This document shows positions 8,578-17,860 of a DNA stretch of 64,000 bases, piece after piece; within the stretch, counting starts at the first letter, position 1, and each line of letters begins with the position of its first letter. Made by a program: the position numbers and the translations under genes. The DNA is from Bog-473 sp963834405 (GTDB taxonomy: Bacteria; Actinomycetota; Acidimicrobiia; Acidimicrobiales; RAAP-2). The notes beneath the pieces were generated by a model, which searched no databases, was not told the origin of the DNA, and worked only from the letters and a program-made list of their open reading frames with translations. The stretch covers positions 1,240,001-1,304,000 of the forward strand of contig CAWIBX010000005.1 of assembly GCA_963834405.1 (NCBI GenBank). The letters run 5' to 3'.

Positions 8578-9447
8578 TCAGGGCCTCAGGAACTGCACGA
8601 TGCGCGGGTTGACGACGTCGGGCCGTTCCAGGTGAAGGAAGTGGCCGCTCTGGCCGACGACGTCCATGTCGGAGCCCGGCGCCAGGAATTCGAGGGGGTG
8701 GCCGATCGTCTCGAGGAGCATGCAGCCGTCGTCCCGCCCGTGCAGGTAGAGCGTCGGCTTGGGCGTCGGCTGCACGGTTGCCGCCTGCTCGTCGGCCAAC
8801 TCGGCCGCCTGCAGCGCAGGGTCGAACATGGCGCGGTAGTACCCGATGGCGGCCAGAAAGTTCTCGGTCTGCCCGATGCTCTCCTTCACCCGGGCCAGGT
8901 CCCACGTCCCGTCGTAGCCGGGGGACCAGTCGGCCCACAACCCGTCGATAAAGGAAAAGTCTTCGAGCGGGACGGCCATTTCGGCGATCGGTGTTTGGAA
9001 GAAGAACATGTACCAGCTCCGCTGGAGCTGGGGGTAGCCGAAGAACTTCGTGCCCATGGCCGCGGTCGGCGGGACGGCGAGGGTGACGGCCTTGCGCCAG
9101 CGGTCGGGCTGGTGCGCCACCGCGCCGTAGGTGGCGAGCGCGCCCCAGTCGTGGCCGACGATCACCGCATCAGGGCCACCCCCGAGTGCGCCGTGCAGGG
9201 CGTTGGCGTCACGGACGAGAGCTCCCACCTGGTAGTGCCCGTCCGGTGCGACCGGCGTCGGTGCGTATCCACGCAAGAAGGGCGCCACCGCGTGGAACCC
9301 GGCGGCTGCCAGTTCGGGCAGGAGGTGGCGCCAGGTGTGGGCGGTATCGGGGAACCCGTGTAGGCACAGGGCAAGGGGCCCGTCGGACGGCCCGTCCTCC
9401 TGGAATGCGAAGTCCAGCCCGTTGGCGGTGACCGTCTTGGATTGCAC
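8578..9447 (-). CDS. Alpha/beta hydrolase, epoxide hydrolase/haloalkane dehalogenase type
   Basis: 289 residues. The oxyanion-hole motif is HGFPD (30-34) and the nucleophile is Asp100 in VGHDWGALA; an Asp nucleophile is typical of epoxide hydrolases and dehalogenases rather than Ser esterases. The C-terminal catalytic His is in GQSGHFLHLERP and a candidate acid is in LHGRDDGCM. A cap domain lies between. The protein is probably cytoplasmic. The gene is divergent from the MBL-fold gene, with about 42 bp between the preferred starts. The substrate is unknown. Confidence 0.78.
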   Translation of the reverse strand: MQSKTVTANGLDFAFQEDGPSDGPLALCLHGFPDTAHTWRHLLPELAAAGFHAVAPFLRGYAPTPVAPDGHYQVGALVRDANALHGALGGGPDAVIVGHDWGALATYGAVAHQPDRWRKAVTLAVPPTAAMGTKFFGYPQLQRSWYMFFFQTPIAEMAVPLEDFSFIDGLWADWSPGYDGTWDLARVKESIGQTENFLAAIGYYRAMFDPALQAAELADEQAATVQPTPKPTLYLHGRDDGCMLLETIGHPLEFLAPGSDMDVVGQSGHFLHLERPDVVNPRIVQFLRP

Positions 9448-9489
9448 GTGACCAAACGTACTGCCCTACCGCAAGGTAACGTCCAGTGG

Positions 9490-10344
9490 GTGAACGTCAC
9501 GTTTTATGGCGTGCGGGGGTCATGTCCGTGTTCGGGGGATCGTTACCGGCGCTACGGGGGGAACACGTCGTGCCTCGTCGTCGACATAGAGGGTGACGAG
9601 CCGCTCATCGTGGACCTGGGCACCGGGCTGCGTGCCCTGGGCGACGTGCTGCACAAAGAGGTGCGTGCGCTCGGCACCCCGTTGCACGCCACCGCGCTGC
9701 TGACCCACCTGCACTTCGACCACATCCTGGGCATCCCCTTCTTCGCACCACTGCACGACCCCGGCGCCCGCCTGACCGTGTACGGACCGGCCCAGCCGAA
9801 GGGCACGCTGAAGGACGCGCTGCACGCCGCCGTGCAGCCGCCCGTCTTCCCGATCCACATGGAGCAGTTCCGCGGCGAGCTCATCACGGTCGACGTGGGG
9901 GCGGAGGACTTCTCGGTCGGGCAGGCCAAGGTGATGGCGCGGCCCATCCCGCACAGTGGCAACACGGTGGGCTTCCGGATTGAGGCGGAGGGCCGGTCCA
10001 TGGCGTACCTGCCGGACCATCAGGCCCCGCTCGACCGGCGGACCATCCCCGAAACGGCACTGGAGCTTTGCCAGGGCGTCGACCTGCTCGTCCACGACGG
10101 GCAGTACACGGAGGACGAGTTCGCGATGAAGGCGGACTGGGGCCATTCGACCGCGGCCTTCGCGGTGCACGTGGCGGCCGAGGCCGGCGCCAAGCGTGTG
10201 TTGCTCTCGCACCACGACCCTGCGCACAACGACCGGGAATTGGACAAGATCCTGCACCTGGCCCGCCGCCTGCCGGAGGCGAAGCAGCTCGAGGACATCT
10301 CCTCCGCGCACGAGTCGCAGTCCGTCGACCTGGGCAAGGCGTAG
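9490..10344 (+). CDS. MBL-fold metallo-hydrolase (RNase Z/phosphodiesterase-like)
   Basis: The signature YGVRGSCPCSG near the N-terminus and the metal motif THLHFDHILG (HxHxDH) identify an MBL-fold phosphodiesterase-like hydrolase. Additional ligand positions are IPHSGNTVGF, MAYLPDHQ and LLSHHDPAHND. I prefer the GTG at 9490, giving 284 residues, because the upstream ATG at 9442 would overlap the start of the divergent hydrolase. Proteins of this branch hydrolyse phosphodiester or cyclic nucleotide bonds, but the substrate cannot be told from sequence. Confidence 0.72.
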   Translation: MNVTFYGVRGSCPCSGDRYRRYGGNTSCLVVDIEGDEPLIVDLGTGLRALGDVLHKEVRALGTPLHATALLTHLHFDHILGIPFFAPLHDPGARLTVYGPAQPKGTLKDALHAAVQPPVFPIHMEQFRGELITVDVGAEDFSVGQAKVMARPIPHSGNTVGFRIEAEGRSMAYLPDHQAPLDRRTIPETALELCQGVDLLVHDGQYTEDEFAMKADWGHSTAAFAVHVAAEAGAKRVLLSHHDPAHNDRELDKILHLARRLPEAKQLEDISSAHESQSVDLGKA

Positions 10345-10398
10345 GCGCCGGTCCCGGCACTCCGGACCGGTACGGCGTACAGGGCAGGGGACGCAGCG

Positions 10399-10875
10399 AT
10401 GTCGGGCCTCGACCAGGCCCGGTTCCGCGAGGTGCTCGGACACTTCGCGACGGGTATCACCATCGTGACCGCGCTCGAGGAGGGCGAACCGGTGGGTTTT
10501 ACGTGCCAGTCGTTCGCGGCCCTGTCCCTCGACCCGCCGATGGTGATCCTCGCCCCGGCGCGCAGCTCCACCAGCTGGCCGCGCATCAGACAGGCGGGCG
10601 CGTTCTGCGTGAACATCCTGGAGGAGCACCAGGAGGCCCTCTGCCGGAGCTTCGCCGTCTCGGGCGGCGACAAGTTCGACGGCGTGGGCTGGACGCCGGG
10701 CGTCACCGGTGCACCGGTGTTGGAGGGCTCGCTCGCCGCGCTGGAGTGCCGCCTGGGCGACATCTTCGACGGCGGGGACCACGAGCTGGTGACCGGGGAC
10801 GTCGTGGCCATGGAGATCGGCACCGGTGGGCCGCTGCTGTTCTACCGGTCCGGGTTCGGCCGCTTCGTGTCCTGA
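10399..10875 (+). CDS. Flavin reductase family protein (FMN-binding split barrel)
   Basis: 158 residues starting MSGLDQARFREVLGHFATG. FATGITIVTA, FTCQSFAALSLDPPMVILAP and AFCVNILEE are characteristic of HpaC/RutF-type flavin reductases, which supply reduced FMN or FAD to a partner monooxygenase or F420/flavin enzyme. The C-terminal PLLFYRSGFGRF is also typical. The downstream genes include a luciferase-like flavin oxidoreductase that could be such a partner, but that is a guess from proximity. Confidence 0.82.
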   Translation: MSGLDQARFREVLGHFATGITIVTALEEGEPVGFTCQSFAALSLDPPMVILAPARSSTSWPRIRQAGAFCVNILEEHQEALCRSFAVSGGDKFDGVGWTPGVTGAPVLEGSLAALECRLGDIFDGGDHELVTGDVVAMEIGTGGPLLFYRSGFGRFVS

Positions 10876-10901
10876 CGACCGCCGCTGCTACCGTTCGCCC
10901 G

Positions 10902-11447
10902 ATGCCAGATCTGATCCCCTCCAACGTGATCGACGACGTCGTCGTCGTGCGCCCCGACGTGCACGGCGACGAGCGTGGGCGCTTCGTCGAGACCTACCGG
11001 CGCTCGTGGTTCCCCCACGGCCGCGAAATGGTGCAGGGCAACCGCTCGGAGAAGCAGGCCGGGGCGCTCGTCGGCCTCCACTACCACCTGCGCCAGGCCG
11101 ACTACTGGTACGCACTCCGCGGCCAGGTGCGGGTGGTGCTCCACGACCTGCGCTCCGGTTCGCCGACTGAGGGCAAGACCGCGGTGATCGATCTCGACGG
11201 CGACGTCGACCAGGGTGTCTATATCCCGCCGGGGGTGGCCCACGGATTCGCGGCGCTGACCGACGTGCTGCTCACGTATCTCGTCGACAATTACTACGAC
11301 AACTCCGACGAGCTCGGCCTGGCGTGGGACGACCCCGAGGTCGGTGCCGACTGGGGACTTTCCGATCCGATCCTCTCGGCGCGTGACCAGTCCAACCCGC
11401 GGCGGGCGGACATCCCCGACGACATCCGCCCCCGGTACGGGACGTAG
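10902..11447 (+). CDS. dTDP-4-dehydrorhamnose 3,5-epimerase-like (RmlC) cupin protein
   Basis: 181 residues from ATG 10902. RmlC-like blocks include DERGRFVETYRRSWFP, GNRSEKQAGALVGLHYHL with the active-site His, YWYALRGQVRVVLHDLR, and GVYIPPGVAHGFAALTDVLLTYLVDNYYD. The fold is a cupin jelly roll. True RmlC epimerises the dTDP-rhamnose precursor, but no rmlA, rmlB or rmlD genes are nearby, so it may act on another nucleotide-ketosugar. The gene lies 26 bp after the flavin reductase and may be co-transcribed. Confidence 0.78.
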   Translation: MPDLIPSNVIDDVVVVRPDVHGDERGRFVETYRRSWFPHGREMVQGNRSEKQAGALVGLHYHLRQADYWYALRGQVRVVLHDLRSGSPTEGKTAVIDLDGDVDQGVYIPPGVAHGFAALTDVLLTYLVDNYYDNSDELGLAWDDPEVGADWGLSDPILSARDQSNPRRADIPDDIRPRYGT

Positions 11448-11485
11448 GGGCCCGAGGACGTAGGGCGCAGGGGCGCAGGGCGCAG

Positions 11486-12736
11486 ATGCGTTTCGGCATC
11501 TTCTACGAGCACCAGTTGCCCCGGCCCTGGGAGCCGGACTCGGAGCACCGGCTGCTGAAAGACGCGCTCGAGCAGATTGAACTGGCCGACCGTCTGGGCA
11601 TCGACTACCTCTGGGAGGTCGAGCACCACTTCCTGGAGGAGTACTCGCACTCGTCCGCCCCCGAGGTCTTTTTGGCCGCCGCCAGCCAGCGCACCTCGCG
11701 CATCCGCATTGGGCACGGGATCGTCCAACTGCCCTTCGGGTTCAACCACCCGGCCCGCGTGGCCGAGCGCATCGCCACTCTGGACCTGATTTCGGACGGG
11801 CGGGTCGAGTTCGGGACGGGCGAAGCGAGCTCCGAAATGGAGCTCGGGGGCTTCGGCGTGGAGCGGGCCCGCAAGCGCGCCGAGTGGACCGAGGCGCTCG
11901 ACGTGGTGACGAGGCTCATGGTCGAGGAGCCCTTCGCGGGTCACGACGGCCCGGGCATCACGGTGCCGCCGCGCAACCTCGTACCGAAGCCCTTGCAGAA
12001 GCCGCACCCGCCGCTCTGGGTGGCATGCTCGCGTCGCGACACCATCCACCTGGCGGCGACGAAGGGGATCGGCGCTCTGTCCTTCTCCTTCATAGAGGCA
12101 AACGAGGCGCGGCACTGGGTCGACGACTACTACGACACGATCGCGTCGGAGGCGTGCGTGCCCGGGGGGTTCTCCGTGAACGCGAACGTGGCCTGTGTCC
12201 TCCCCTTCATGTGCCACCGCGACGAGGAGACGGCGATAGAGCGCGGCCTCGACGGTGGTCACTTCTTCGGCTACTCGCTCGCCCACTACTACGCCTTCGG
12301 CGTGCACCGGCTCGGAGAGACGAACGTCTGGGACGAGTTCCAGGAGAACCGGTCGCGCTTCGGGTTCGACCGCCGGGTGGCCGCCCAGAAGGGGCAGGTC
12401 CTGGGGGCCCAGCTCCTGGAACAGGGGCTCGGTTCGCTCCGGGGCGCCATCGGCACCCCGGACCAGATACGCGACCTGGTCCGACGCTACGAGGAGGTGG
12501 GCGTCGACCAGCTGATCTTCGTGAGCCAGGCCGGGCGGAACCGCCACGAGCACATCTGCGAATCGCTCGAACTCTTCGCCGCCGAGGTCCTGCCGGAATT
12601 CGCCGAGAGATCCGATGCGGTGGACGCCGGCAAGGCGGACCGCCTCGAGAAGGCGGTGGCTGACGCGCTGGCCCGTCGCCCGCCGCCTCAGAAGCTGCCC
12701 GAGACGTTCGAGGTCCCAGCACTTCCGGCTCCCTGA
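11486..12736 (+). CDS. LLM class (luciferase-like) flavin-dependent oxidoreductase
   Basis: 416 residues beginning MRFGIFYEHQLPRPW. The bacterial luciferase-like TIM barrel is shown by DYLWEVEHHFLEEYSHSS, IRIGHGIVQLPFGFNHPARVAERIATLDLIS and GRVEFGTGEASSEMELGGFG. Family members use FMNH2 or F420 for monooxygenation or hydride transfer. The C-terminal 40 residues (DAGKADRLEKAV onward) are a charged tail beyond the barrel. Upstream of the ATG is a short direct repetition of GGGCGCAG that contains the purine-rich translation signal. Confidence 0.82.
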   Translation: MRFGIFYEHQLPRPWEPDSEHRLLKDALEQIELADRLGIDYLWEVEHHFLEEYSHSSAPEVFLAAASQRTSRIRIGHGIVQLPFGFNHPARVAERIATLDLISDGRVEFGTGEASSEMELGGFGVERARKRAEWTEALDVVTRLMVEEPFAGHDGPGITVPPRNLVPKPLQKPHPPLWVACSRRDTIHLAATKGIGALSFSFIEANEARHWVDDYYDTIASEACVPGGFSVNANVACVLPFMCHRDEETAIERGLDGGHFFGYSLAHYYAFGVHRLGETNVWDEFQENRSRFGFDRRVAAQKGQVLGAQLLEQGLGSLRGAIGTPDQIRDLVRRYEEVGVDQLIFVSQAGRNRHEHICESLELFAAEVLPEFAERSDAVDAGKADRLEKAVADALARRPPPQKLPETFEVPALPAP

Positions 12737-12849
12737 CCGGACCCCGGGCCGGACCCGGGGCGCGCACGGGGACGTCCAACGGGAGTCCGAGGGCAACCGC
12801 GATTTGGGGATCCGGCGACTCGGAGACGCCGCCAGATCCTGTTTGAATA

Positions 12850-13947
12850 GTGCCGGTGCTGATAGGTGGGCTCGTCGCGATAGTCGTGATCGTCGGGGGG
12901 ACGATCGGCGTGCTGCTGGCCCGCCAGTCACAGGACGACGTCCATTCGGTCGAGCATTACCACCGGCAGCTGCACACCTTGGAGGAGATGCGGGCGCACC
13001 CCACGCATCCCGAGGGCGACGGGGAGGCGAGCTATCCCGCGCCCGCCTTCCGGGTCGGCTCGGGCTCGCCGACGGTCCGCCTGACCGACCCGAACAAGTC
13101 CTTGGTCCCGCCCGTCCCACCACCGCCCGTTCCGGCGGAACCGGTGCGGTTCGACGACGAAGACGGTGGGCTGGTCGAGACCGAGGACTACGCGGAGTCC
13201 GGGGAATCTGTGGGCGCCGGGGCCGAGACGGGTAACGGTCCTGCCGCGGTCGGCGCGGCGGCTGCGGCGACTGCGGCCGCTGCGGCCGAGGGAGTTGGCG
13301 GTGCCGGGCACACCACCAACTTGCCGCTACGCCCGATGTCACCCAAGGGCAAAGAGCGGGCGATGCACTCAATCAACCATCGGCCGCGACGGCTCGGCGC
13401 ACCGCTGGCCGCAATCGGCGCGGTCATCGTCCTCGTCGGCGTGCTCATCATCACCGGTCTGCACACGACGCCCCCTTCGCATCGTGGCAAGTCGGCACAG
13501 ACGGCCAACACCACTACGACTGCCCCAGCCCACAGAACGCATCACCGTGCCGCCACTACGACGACCACGGCGGCGCCGGTCGTGTCGGCACCCGCCGCAG
13601 CAACCAACCACAACGCGACGTATCAAGTGGCAGACGCGAGCTACTCACTGGCCCTCTCGGCTACGAACGGAGAGTGCTGGGTCCAAGCCACCAACGGAAC
13701 GGGCGCGGTGCTCTTCTCGGGCACCTTGTTCTCGGGCCAGTCGCACACCGTGCCGGTCACGGGACCGGTGACCGTCATCGCCGGCGCACCCAACGCGTTT
13801 GCGGCGACCGTGAACGGGTCTCCGGTCCAATTGCCGCTCGGTTTCCAGGCGCCGTTCACCTTGAAGTTCGTGAGTCCGGGAAGTGGCGCTGCCACCGGGC
13901 CAACGGGGGGAACGGGCACGGGAGCAGGGACTTCGTCACCGGGGTAG
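12850..13947 (+). CDS. Two-helix membrane protein with C-terminal RodZ-type DUF4115-like domain
   Basis: 365 residues from a GTG start. Residues 3-24 form an N-terminal helix, followed by a charged and Pro-rich low-complexity stretch and an Ala-rich stretch. A second helix spans about 183-203. A Thr/Ala/His linker then leads to a beta-rich C-terminal domain (ATNGECWVQATN, GQSHTVPVTGPVTVIAG, AFAATVNGSPVQL) that resembles DUF4115, the periplasmic domain of RodZ. The N-terminal HTH of RodZ is absent. An envelope or cell-shape role is possible but unproven. The segment before residue 160 could be a separate small protein fused here; the frame is continuous. Confidence 0.65.
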   Translation: MPVLIGGLVAIVVIVGGTIGVLLARQSQDDVHSVEHYHRQLHTLEEMRAHPTHPEGDGEASYPAPAFRVGSGSPTVRLTDPNKSLVPPVPPPPVPAEPVRFDDEDGGLVETEDYAESGESVGAGAETGNGPAAVGAAAAATAAAAAEGVGGAGHTTNLPLRPMSPKGKERAMHSINHRPRRLGAPLAAIGAVIVLVGVLIITGLHTTPPSHRGKSAQTANTTTTAPAHRTHHRAATTTTTAAPVVSAPAAATNHNATYQVADASYSLALSATNGECWVQATNGTGAVLFSGTLFSGQSHTVPVTGPVTVIAGAPNAFAATVNGSPVQLPLGFQAPFTLKFVSPGSGAATGPTGGTGTGAGTSSPG

Positions 13948-13984
13948 GGGCCGGCAGCGGGCGGTGTCGTACCCGGCGACCGCC

Positions 13985-16228
13985 TCAGCCCGGCGGCGAT
14001 CCGAGGCCGAATGCATTGAGGAGGAAGGCCAAAACCAGGGCCTCCTCCTTCCACGCGTCGTAGCGGCCGGACGGGCCGCCGTGGCCGGCGCCGAGCTCCG
14101 TCCGTAGCAGCACCCGCGTCGACGGTGACAAGGCGCGCAACTTGGCCACCCATTTGGCGGGCTCCCAGTAGGAGACGCGAGGATCGTTGAGGCCGCTCGT
14201 GACGAGGAGTTCCGGGTACGTGCGGGGCGTGCCGTCCGTGTTCTCCCCGGTCACGTTGTCGTAGGGGGAGTAGGTGAGCATGCGCCGGTAGGCCTCGACG
14301 TCGGTCACCGGGTTCCCCCATTCCTCCCACTCGCCGACGGTGAGAGGGAGCGAGTCGTCGAGCATGGTCGTCACGCAGTCGACAAAGGGCACCTGGGCCA
14401 CGAGGGCACGAAAAAGCTCGGGTGCCCGGTTGGCCACCGCGCCGATGAGCAAGCCACCCGCCGAGGCGCCCCGTCCCGCCAGCGCGTCCGCGCGGGCGAT
14501 GCCCCGGCTCACGAGGTGGCGGCCGGACGCCACGAAGTCGGCGAACGTGTTGGCCTTGTGCTCCATGCGGCCCGCCTCGTACCAGGACCGGCCCAGCTCT
14601 CCCCCGCCGCGCACGTGGGCGATGGCGAAGACGACGCCGCGGTCGAGGAGCGACAGCCGGTGGTGCGAGAACGAGGGGTCGATGGAGATTTCGTACGCCC
14701 CGTAGCCGTAGAGCAGGCAGGGTGCGGGGAGCGTCAGGTCGTGGCGGTGCACGACCGAGATCGGCACCCGGGTCCCGTCCTCACCGGTCGCCCACTCCCG
14801 GAAGGTCACGTACGAAGCGGGATCGAACCCGCCCAGCACCGGTTCCTGCTTCAGGAGCGTCTCCTCCCTACTGGTCAAATCGATCTGTAGGACGCTCGAG
14901 GGCGTGACCATTGAGGTGCGGCCGATCCGCAGCACCGGCGAATCCGGTTCGGGGTTGGCGCCGACCCAAGTGGTGGACGGGCTGTCGATGGACGGCACGA
15001 TCCAACCCCCGGCCAGCAGGTCGTCGCCGAACGGGTCGCCGGTCCCGGCAGCGGTGCCGGTGCCGGCGTGTCGGAGCGCGAGCATCCGTACCTGGGTCTG
15101 GGCCTCGGTGCGTTCGCTCAGGACCAGCGCACCGGCGAAGGCGTCGAGGTCCTCGACGCGCACGCCGGGCCGATGCGGCACCACTGCACGCCACCTCCCG
15201 GCATCTTCCGTCTCCGCGATGTCGCCAATGTCATCGTCCGCGGCCGCCACCACCCGGAAATCTTCCGCTTCGTCGTTCGTGAGCGCGACGAACCAGCCCG
15301 ATTCCCCCGAGCCCGTGGTCGTGCCAGCCGTCAAGTGGTCCACGGCGTACTCGACCCCTTCGCGCCGCGGCATCAGGACCCGAGGCGCCGAGAGCGGCGC
15401 CGCCGAAGGGATGGCCAGCCACTCGGTGGTGTTCGTGCTGTGGAGCCCGACGAGGACATAGGCCGTGTCGCGGCTGTTCCCGGTGCCGAGCGAGAATCGC
15501 CGGTCTCCTTCCTCGAGGACGAGCACGTCGGTGTCCGGTTCGGTCCCGAGCTGGTGGCGCCACAGCCGGTAGGGCCGTTGGGCCTCGTCGAGGCGCACGT
15601 AGAACACCAAGTCTCCGTCGCGCGACCAGGCGAGGCCGTAGCCCGTCTCGGGCACCTCCTCGGGGGCGATCGCAGGAGACAGGTCGGGATCGAGCGGCCG
15701 GAACCGCAACATGTACTTCTCGTCACCCGTCTGATCAGTGGAGTAGGCAAGCCAGCGGTGGTCATGGCTCACCGCGGCGGTGCCCACCGCGAAGTAGTCC
15801 GTACCCGCAGCAGCCGCCAACGCGTTCTCGTCGAGGAGCACCTGTTCCTCGTCGCCGGGTTCAGAGGCGGGCGGAAGCTCGCCGGCGCCCCGGGCGGGGC
15901 GCCGGCAATGGATGGCGTAGTCCTTCCCCTCCTCGGTGCGGCTGTAGTACCACCATGGTCCGCGACGAGCGGGGACCGACATGTCGGTCTCCTTGATGCG
16001 GGCTTTCATCTCTTCGAAGAGGTCGGTGCGGAGGGGGTCGAGCGGGTCGAGGACGGCGTCGGTGAACGCGTTCTCCGCTTGGAGGTAGTCGAGGACCGCC
16101 GGATCCTCGCGTTCCCGCAGCCAGTACCAGGGGTCTTCCCGGTCGTCCCCGTGGGCCGAGACCACGTGGGGCCGGCGTGGAGCGGCCGGTGGGACCAAGG
16201 GGGGTGGACCTGGGGTGTCGGCTGCCAT
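13985..16228 (-). CDS. ptrB: Oligopeptidase B (S9A prolyl oligopeptidase family)
   Basis: 747 residues, close to the usual 690-730. An N-terminal beta-propeller (from DDREDPWYWLREREDPAVLDY) precedes an alpha/beta hydrolase domain. The catalytic triad is visible: Ser589 in GRGASAGGLLIG, Asp682 in SGLNDPRVSYWEP and His716 in GAGHGGPSGR. The family cleaves after Arg or Lys in short peptides in the cytoplasm, and no signal peptide is seen. The gene is divergent from sufB; the 129-bp gap between them contains three palindromes. Confidence 0.88.
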   Translation of the reverse strand: MAADTPGPPPLVPPAAPRRPHVVSAHGDDREDPWYWLREREDPAVLDYLQAENAFTDAVLDPLDPLRTDLFEEMKARIKETDMSVPARRGPWWYYSRTEEGKDYAIHCRRPARGAGELPPASEPGDEEQVLLDENALAAAAGTDYFAVGTAAVSHDHRWLAYSTDQTGDEKYMLRFRPLDPDLSPAIAPEEVPETGYGLAWSRDGDLVFYVRLDEAQRPYRLWRHQLGTEPDTDVLVLEEGDRRFSLGTGNSRDTAYVLVGLHSTNTTEWLAIPSAAPLSAPRVLMPRREGVEYAVDHLTAGTTTGSGESGWFVALTNDEAEDFRVVAAADDDIGDIAETEDAGRWRAVVPHRPGVRVEDLDAFAGALVLSERTEAQTQVRMLALRHAGTGTAAGTGDPFGDDLLAGGWIVPSIDSPSTTWVGANPEPDSPVLRIGRTSMVTPSSVLQIDLTSREETLLKQEPVLGGFDPASYVTFREWATGEDGTRVPISVVHRHDLTLPAPCLLYGYGAYEISIDPSFSHHRLSLLDRGVVFAIAHVRGGGELGRSWYEAGRMEHKANTFADFVASGRHLVSRGIARADALAGRGASAGGLLIGAVANRAPELFRALVAQVPFVDCVTTMLDDSLPLTVGEWEEWGNPVTDVEAYRRMLTYSPYDNVTGENTDGTPRTYPELLVTSGLNDPRVSYWEPAKWVAKLRALSPSTRVLLRTELGAGHGGPSGRYDAWKEEALVLAFLLNAFGLGSPPG

Positions 16229-16357
16229 GGCCGAGAGCCTGCCACGGGGAGCGCACGGGAGCCCGCCGAAACGGGGCGTTTCGGCAGGCCCGGGTGGTTG
16301 TTACTATCTAGATAGGGGAAATTCCCTCCCCGGACCCCGGACGACCCGAGGAGCCAC
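16229..16357. promoter_or_regulatory. ptrB-sufB divergent promoter region with three palindromes
   Basis: The gap between two divergent starts contains three palindromes. The first has 8-bp arms, GCCGAAAC and GTTTCGGC at 16265-16272 and 16278-16285, with a 5-base spacer. The second is a perfect 12-bp palindrome CTATCTAGATAG at 16304-16315. The third, GGGAAATTCCC at 16316-16326, directly abuts the second. The second also supplies an AT-rich -10-like sequence about 45 bp before sufB. Inverted repeats with a 5-base spacer are the kind of site bound by dimeric Fe-S regulators of suf genes, but the regulator and the true promoter are not identified here. Confidence 0.5.
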
Positions 16358-17758
16358 ATGGCGACAATGGATCTCGACCTCGGTCGTTATCAGCTCGGAT
16401 GGAGCGACAAGGAGGACTACGTCTTCAAGCCCAAGAAGGGCCTGAACGAGTCCATCGTGCGCGAGATGTCGGAGATGAAGGGCGAGCCCGACTGGATGCG
16501 GAGCTTCCGCCTGCGCGCCCTCAAGAACTTCGAACGCAAGCCGATGGCACCTTGGTTCGCGACCCAGATGCCGAACCTCGACTTCGACGACATCTACTAC
16601 TACATCAAGCCCACGGGCGGGCAGGTCGACGACTGGGCCGACCTGCCCGACGCCATCAAGAACACCTACGAGAAGCTCGGCATCCCTGAGGCGGAGCGCA
16701 AGTACCTGGCGGGCGTGACCGCACAATACGAAAGCGAAGTGGTATTCCACCGCAACCGTGAGGACCTCGAGGCCCAGGGCGTGCTCTTCTGCGACATGGA
16801 CACGGCCGTGCGCGACTACCCCGACATCGTCCAGAAGTGGTTCGGCAAGATCATCCCTCCCAACGACAACAAATTCGCCGCGCTCAACTCGGCGGTGTGG
16901 TCGGGCGGCTCGTTCATCTACGTGCCCCCCGGCGTCAAGGTCGACATGCCGCTGCAGGCCTATTTCCGGATCAACGCCGAAAACATGGGCCAGTTCGAGC
17001 GCACGCTCATCATCGCCGACGAGGGTTCGCAGGTGCACTACATCGAGGGGTGTTCCGCTCCCGTCTACTCCACCGACTCGCTCCACTCGGCGGTCGTCGA
17101 GCTGGTGGCGCTGCCGGGGTCGCGCATCACCTATACGACCATTCAGAATTGGTCGACCAACGTCTACAACCTGGTGACCAAGCGGGCGCGGGCCGAAGCC
17201 GAGGCACACGTCGAATGGATCGATGGCAATATCGGGTCGCGCCTGACCATGAAGTACCCGTCTGTCTATCTCATGGGCCCGAAGGCGAGCGGTGAGGTCC
17301 TCTCCGTGGCCTACGCGGGAGCGGGCCAGCACCAGGACGCGGGCGCCAAGATGTTCCACGTCGCCCCGGAGACGACGTCGACCATCGTCTCGAAGTCGAT
17401 CTCCAAGGACGGCGGCATCACCACCTACCGCGGCAAGGTCCACGTCGACCCCGCCGCCTATGGCGCCAAGTCCTTCGTGCGGTGTGACGCGCTCCTCCTC
17501 GACGACGAGTCGACCTCGGAGACGAAGCCCTACATGGAGGTGGGGGAGCGCACGGCGCGCATCGGGCACGAGGCCACCGTCTCGAAGGTGGGTGAGGACC
17601 AGCTCTTCTACCTGATGAGCCGCGGTCTCTCCGAAGGCCAGGCCATGAGCATGATCGTCAACGGCTTCATTGACCCGGTGACCCGCACCCTGCCCATGGA
17701 GTACGCGGTGGAGTGGAGCCGCCTCATTGAGCTCCAGATGGAGGGGGCAGTCGGCTGA
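16358..17758 (+). CDS. sufB: Fe-S cluster assembly scaffold protein SufB
   Basis: 466 residues, the usual length. SufB with SufC and SufD forms the scaffold that assembles and transfers Fe-S clusters in the cytoplasm. Family blocks: YVFKPKKGLNESIVREMSEMK, GVTAQYESEVVFH, SAVWSGGSFIYVPPGVKVDMPL, EGCSAPVYSTDSLHSAVVEL, and the C-terminal RCDALLLDDES and GHEATVSKV, which carry the Cys and His used in cluster formation. The ATG follows AGGAG. Unlike most actinobacterial suf operons it is not followed directly by sufD; three unrelated genes intervene, and sufD begins 2.4 kb downstream. Confidence 0.95.
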   Translation: MATMDLDLGRYQLGWSDKEDYVFKPKKGLNESIVREMSEMKGEPDWMRSFRLRALKNFERKPMAPWFATQMPNLDFDDIYYYIKPTGGQVDDWADLPDAIKNTYEKLGIPEAERKYLAGVTAQYESEVVFHRNREDLEAQGVLFCDMDTAVRDYPDIVQKWFGKIIPPNDNKFAALNSAVWSGGSFIYVPPGVKVDMPLQAYFRINAENMGQFERTLIIADEGSQVHYIEGCSAPVYSTDSLHSAVVELVALPGSRITYTTIQNWSTNVYNLVTKRARAEAEAHVEWIDGNIGSRLTMKYPSVYLMGPKASGEVLSVAYAGAGQHQDAGAKMFHVAPETTSTIVSKSISKDGGITTYRGKVHVDPAAYGAKSFVRCDALLLDDESTSETKPYMEVGERTARIGHEATVSKVGEDQLFYLMSRGLSEGQAMSMIVNGFIDPVTRTLPMEYAVEWSRLIELQMEGAVG

Positions 17759-17860
17759 TCCGGCCAACCGGGCCGACCTGGCTCGTCTCGCCGTCCCCAC
17801 CCACCGTGGCCGTGCCGGGGTGCGGCAACCCCCTCTGCGTCGCCGTGGCACCATAGAACG

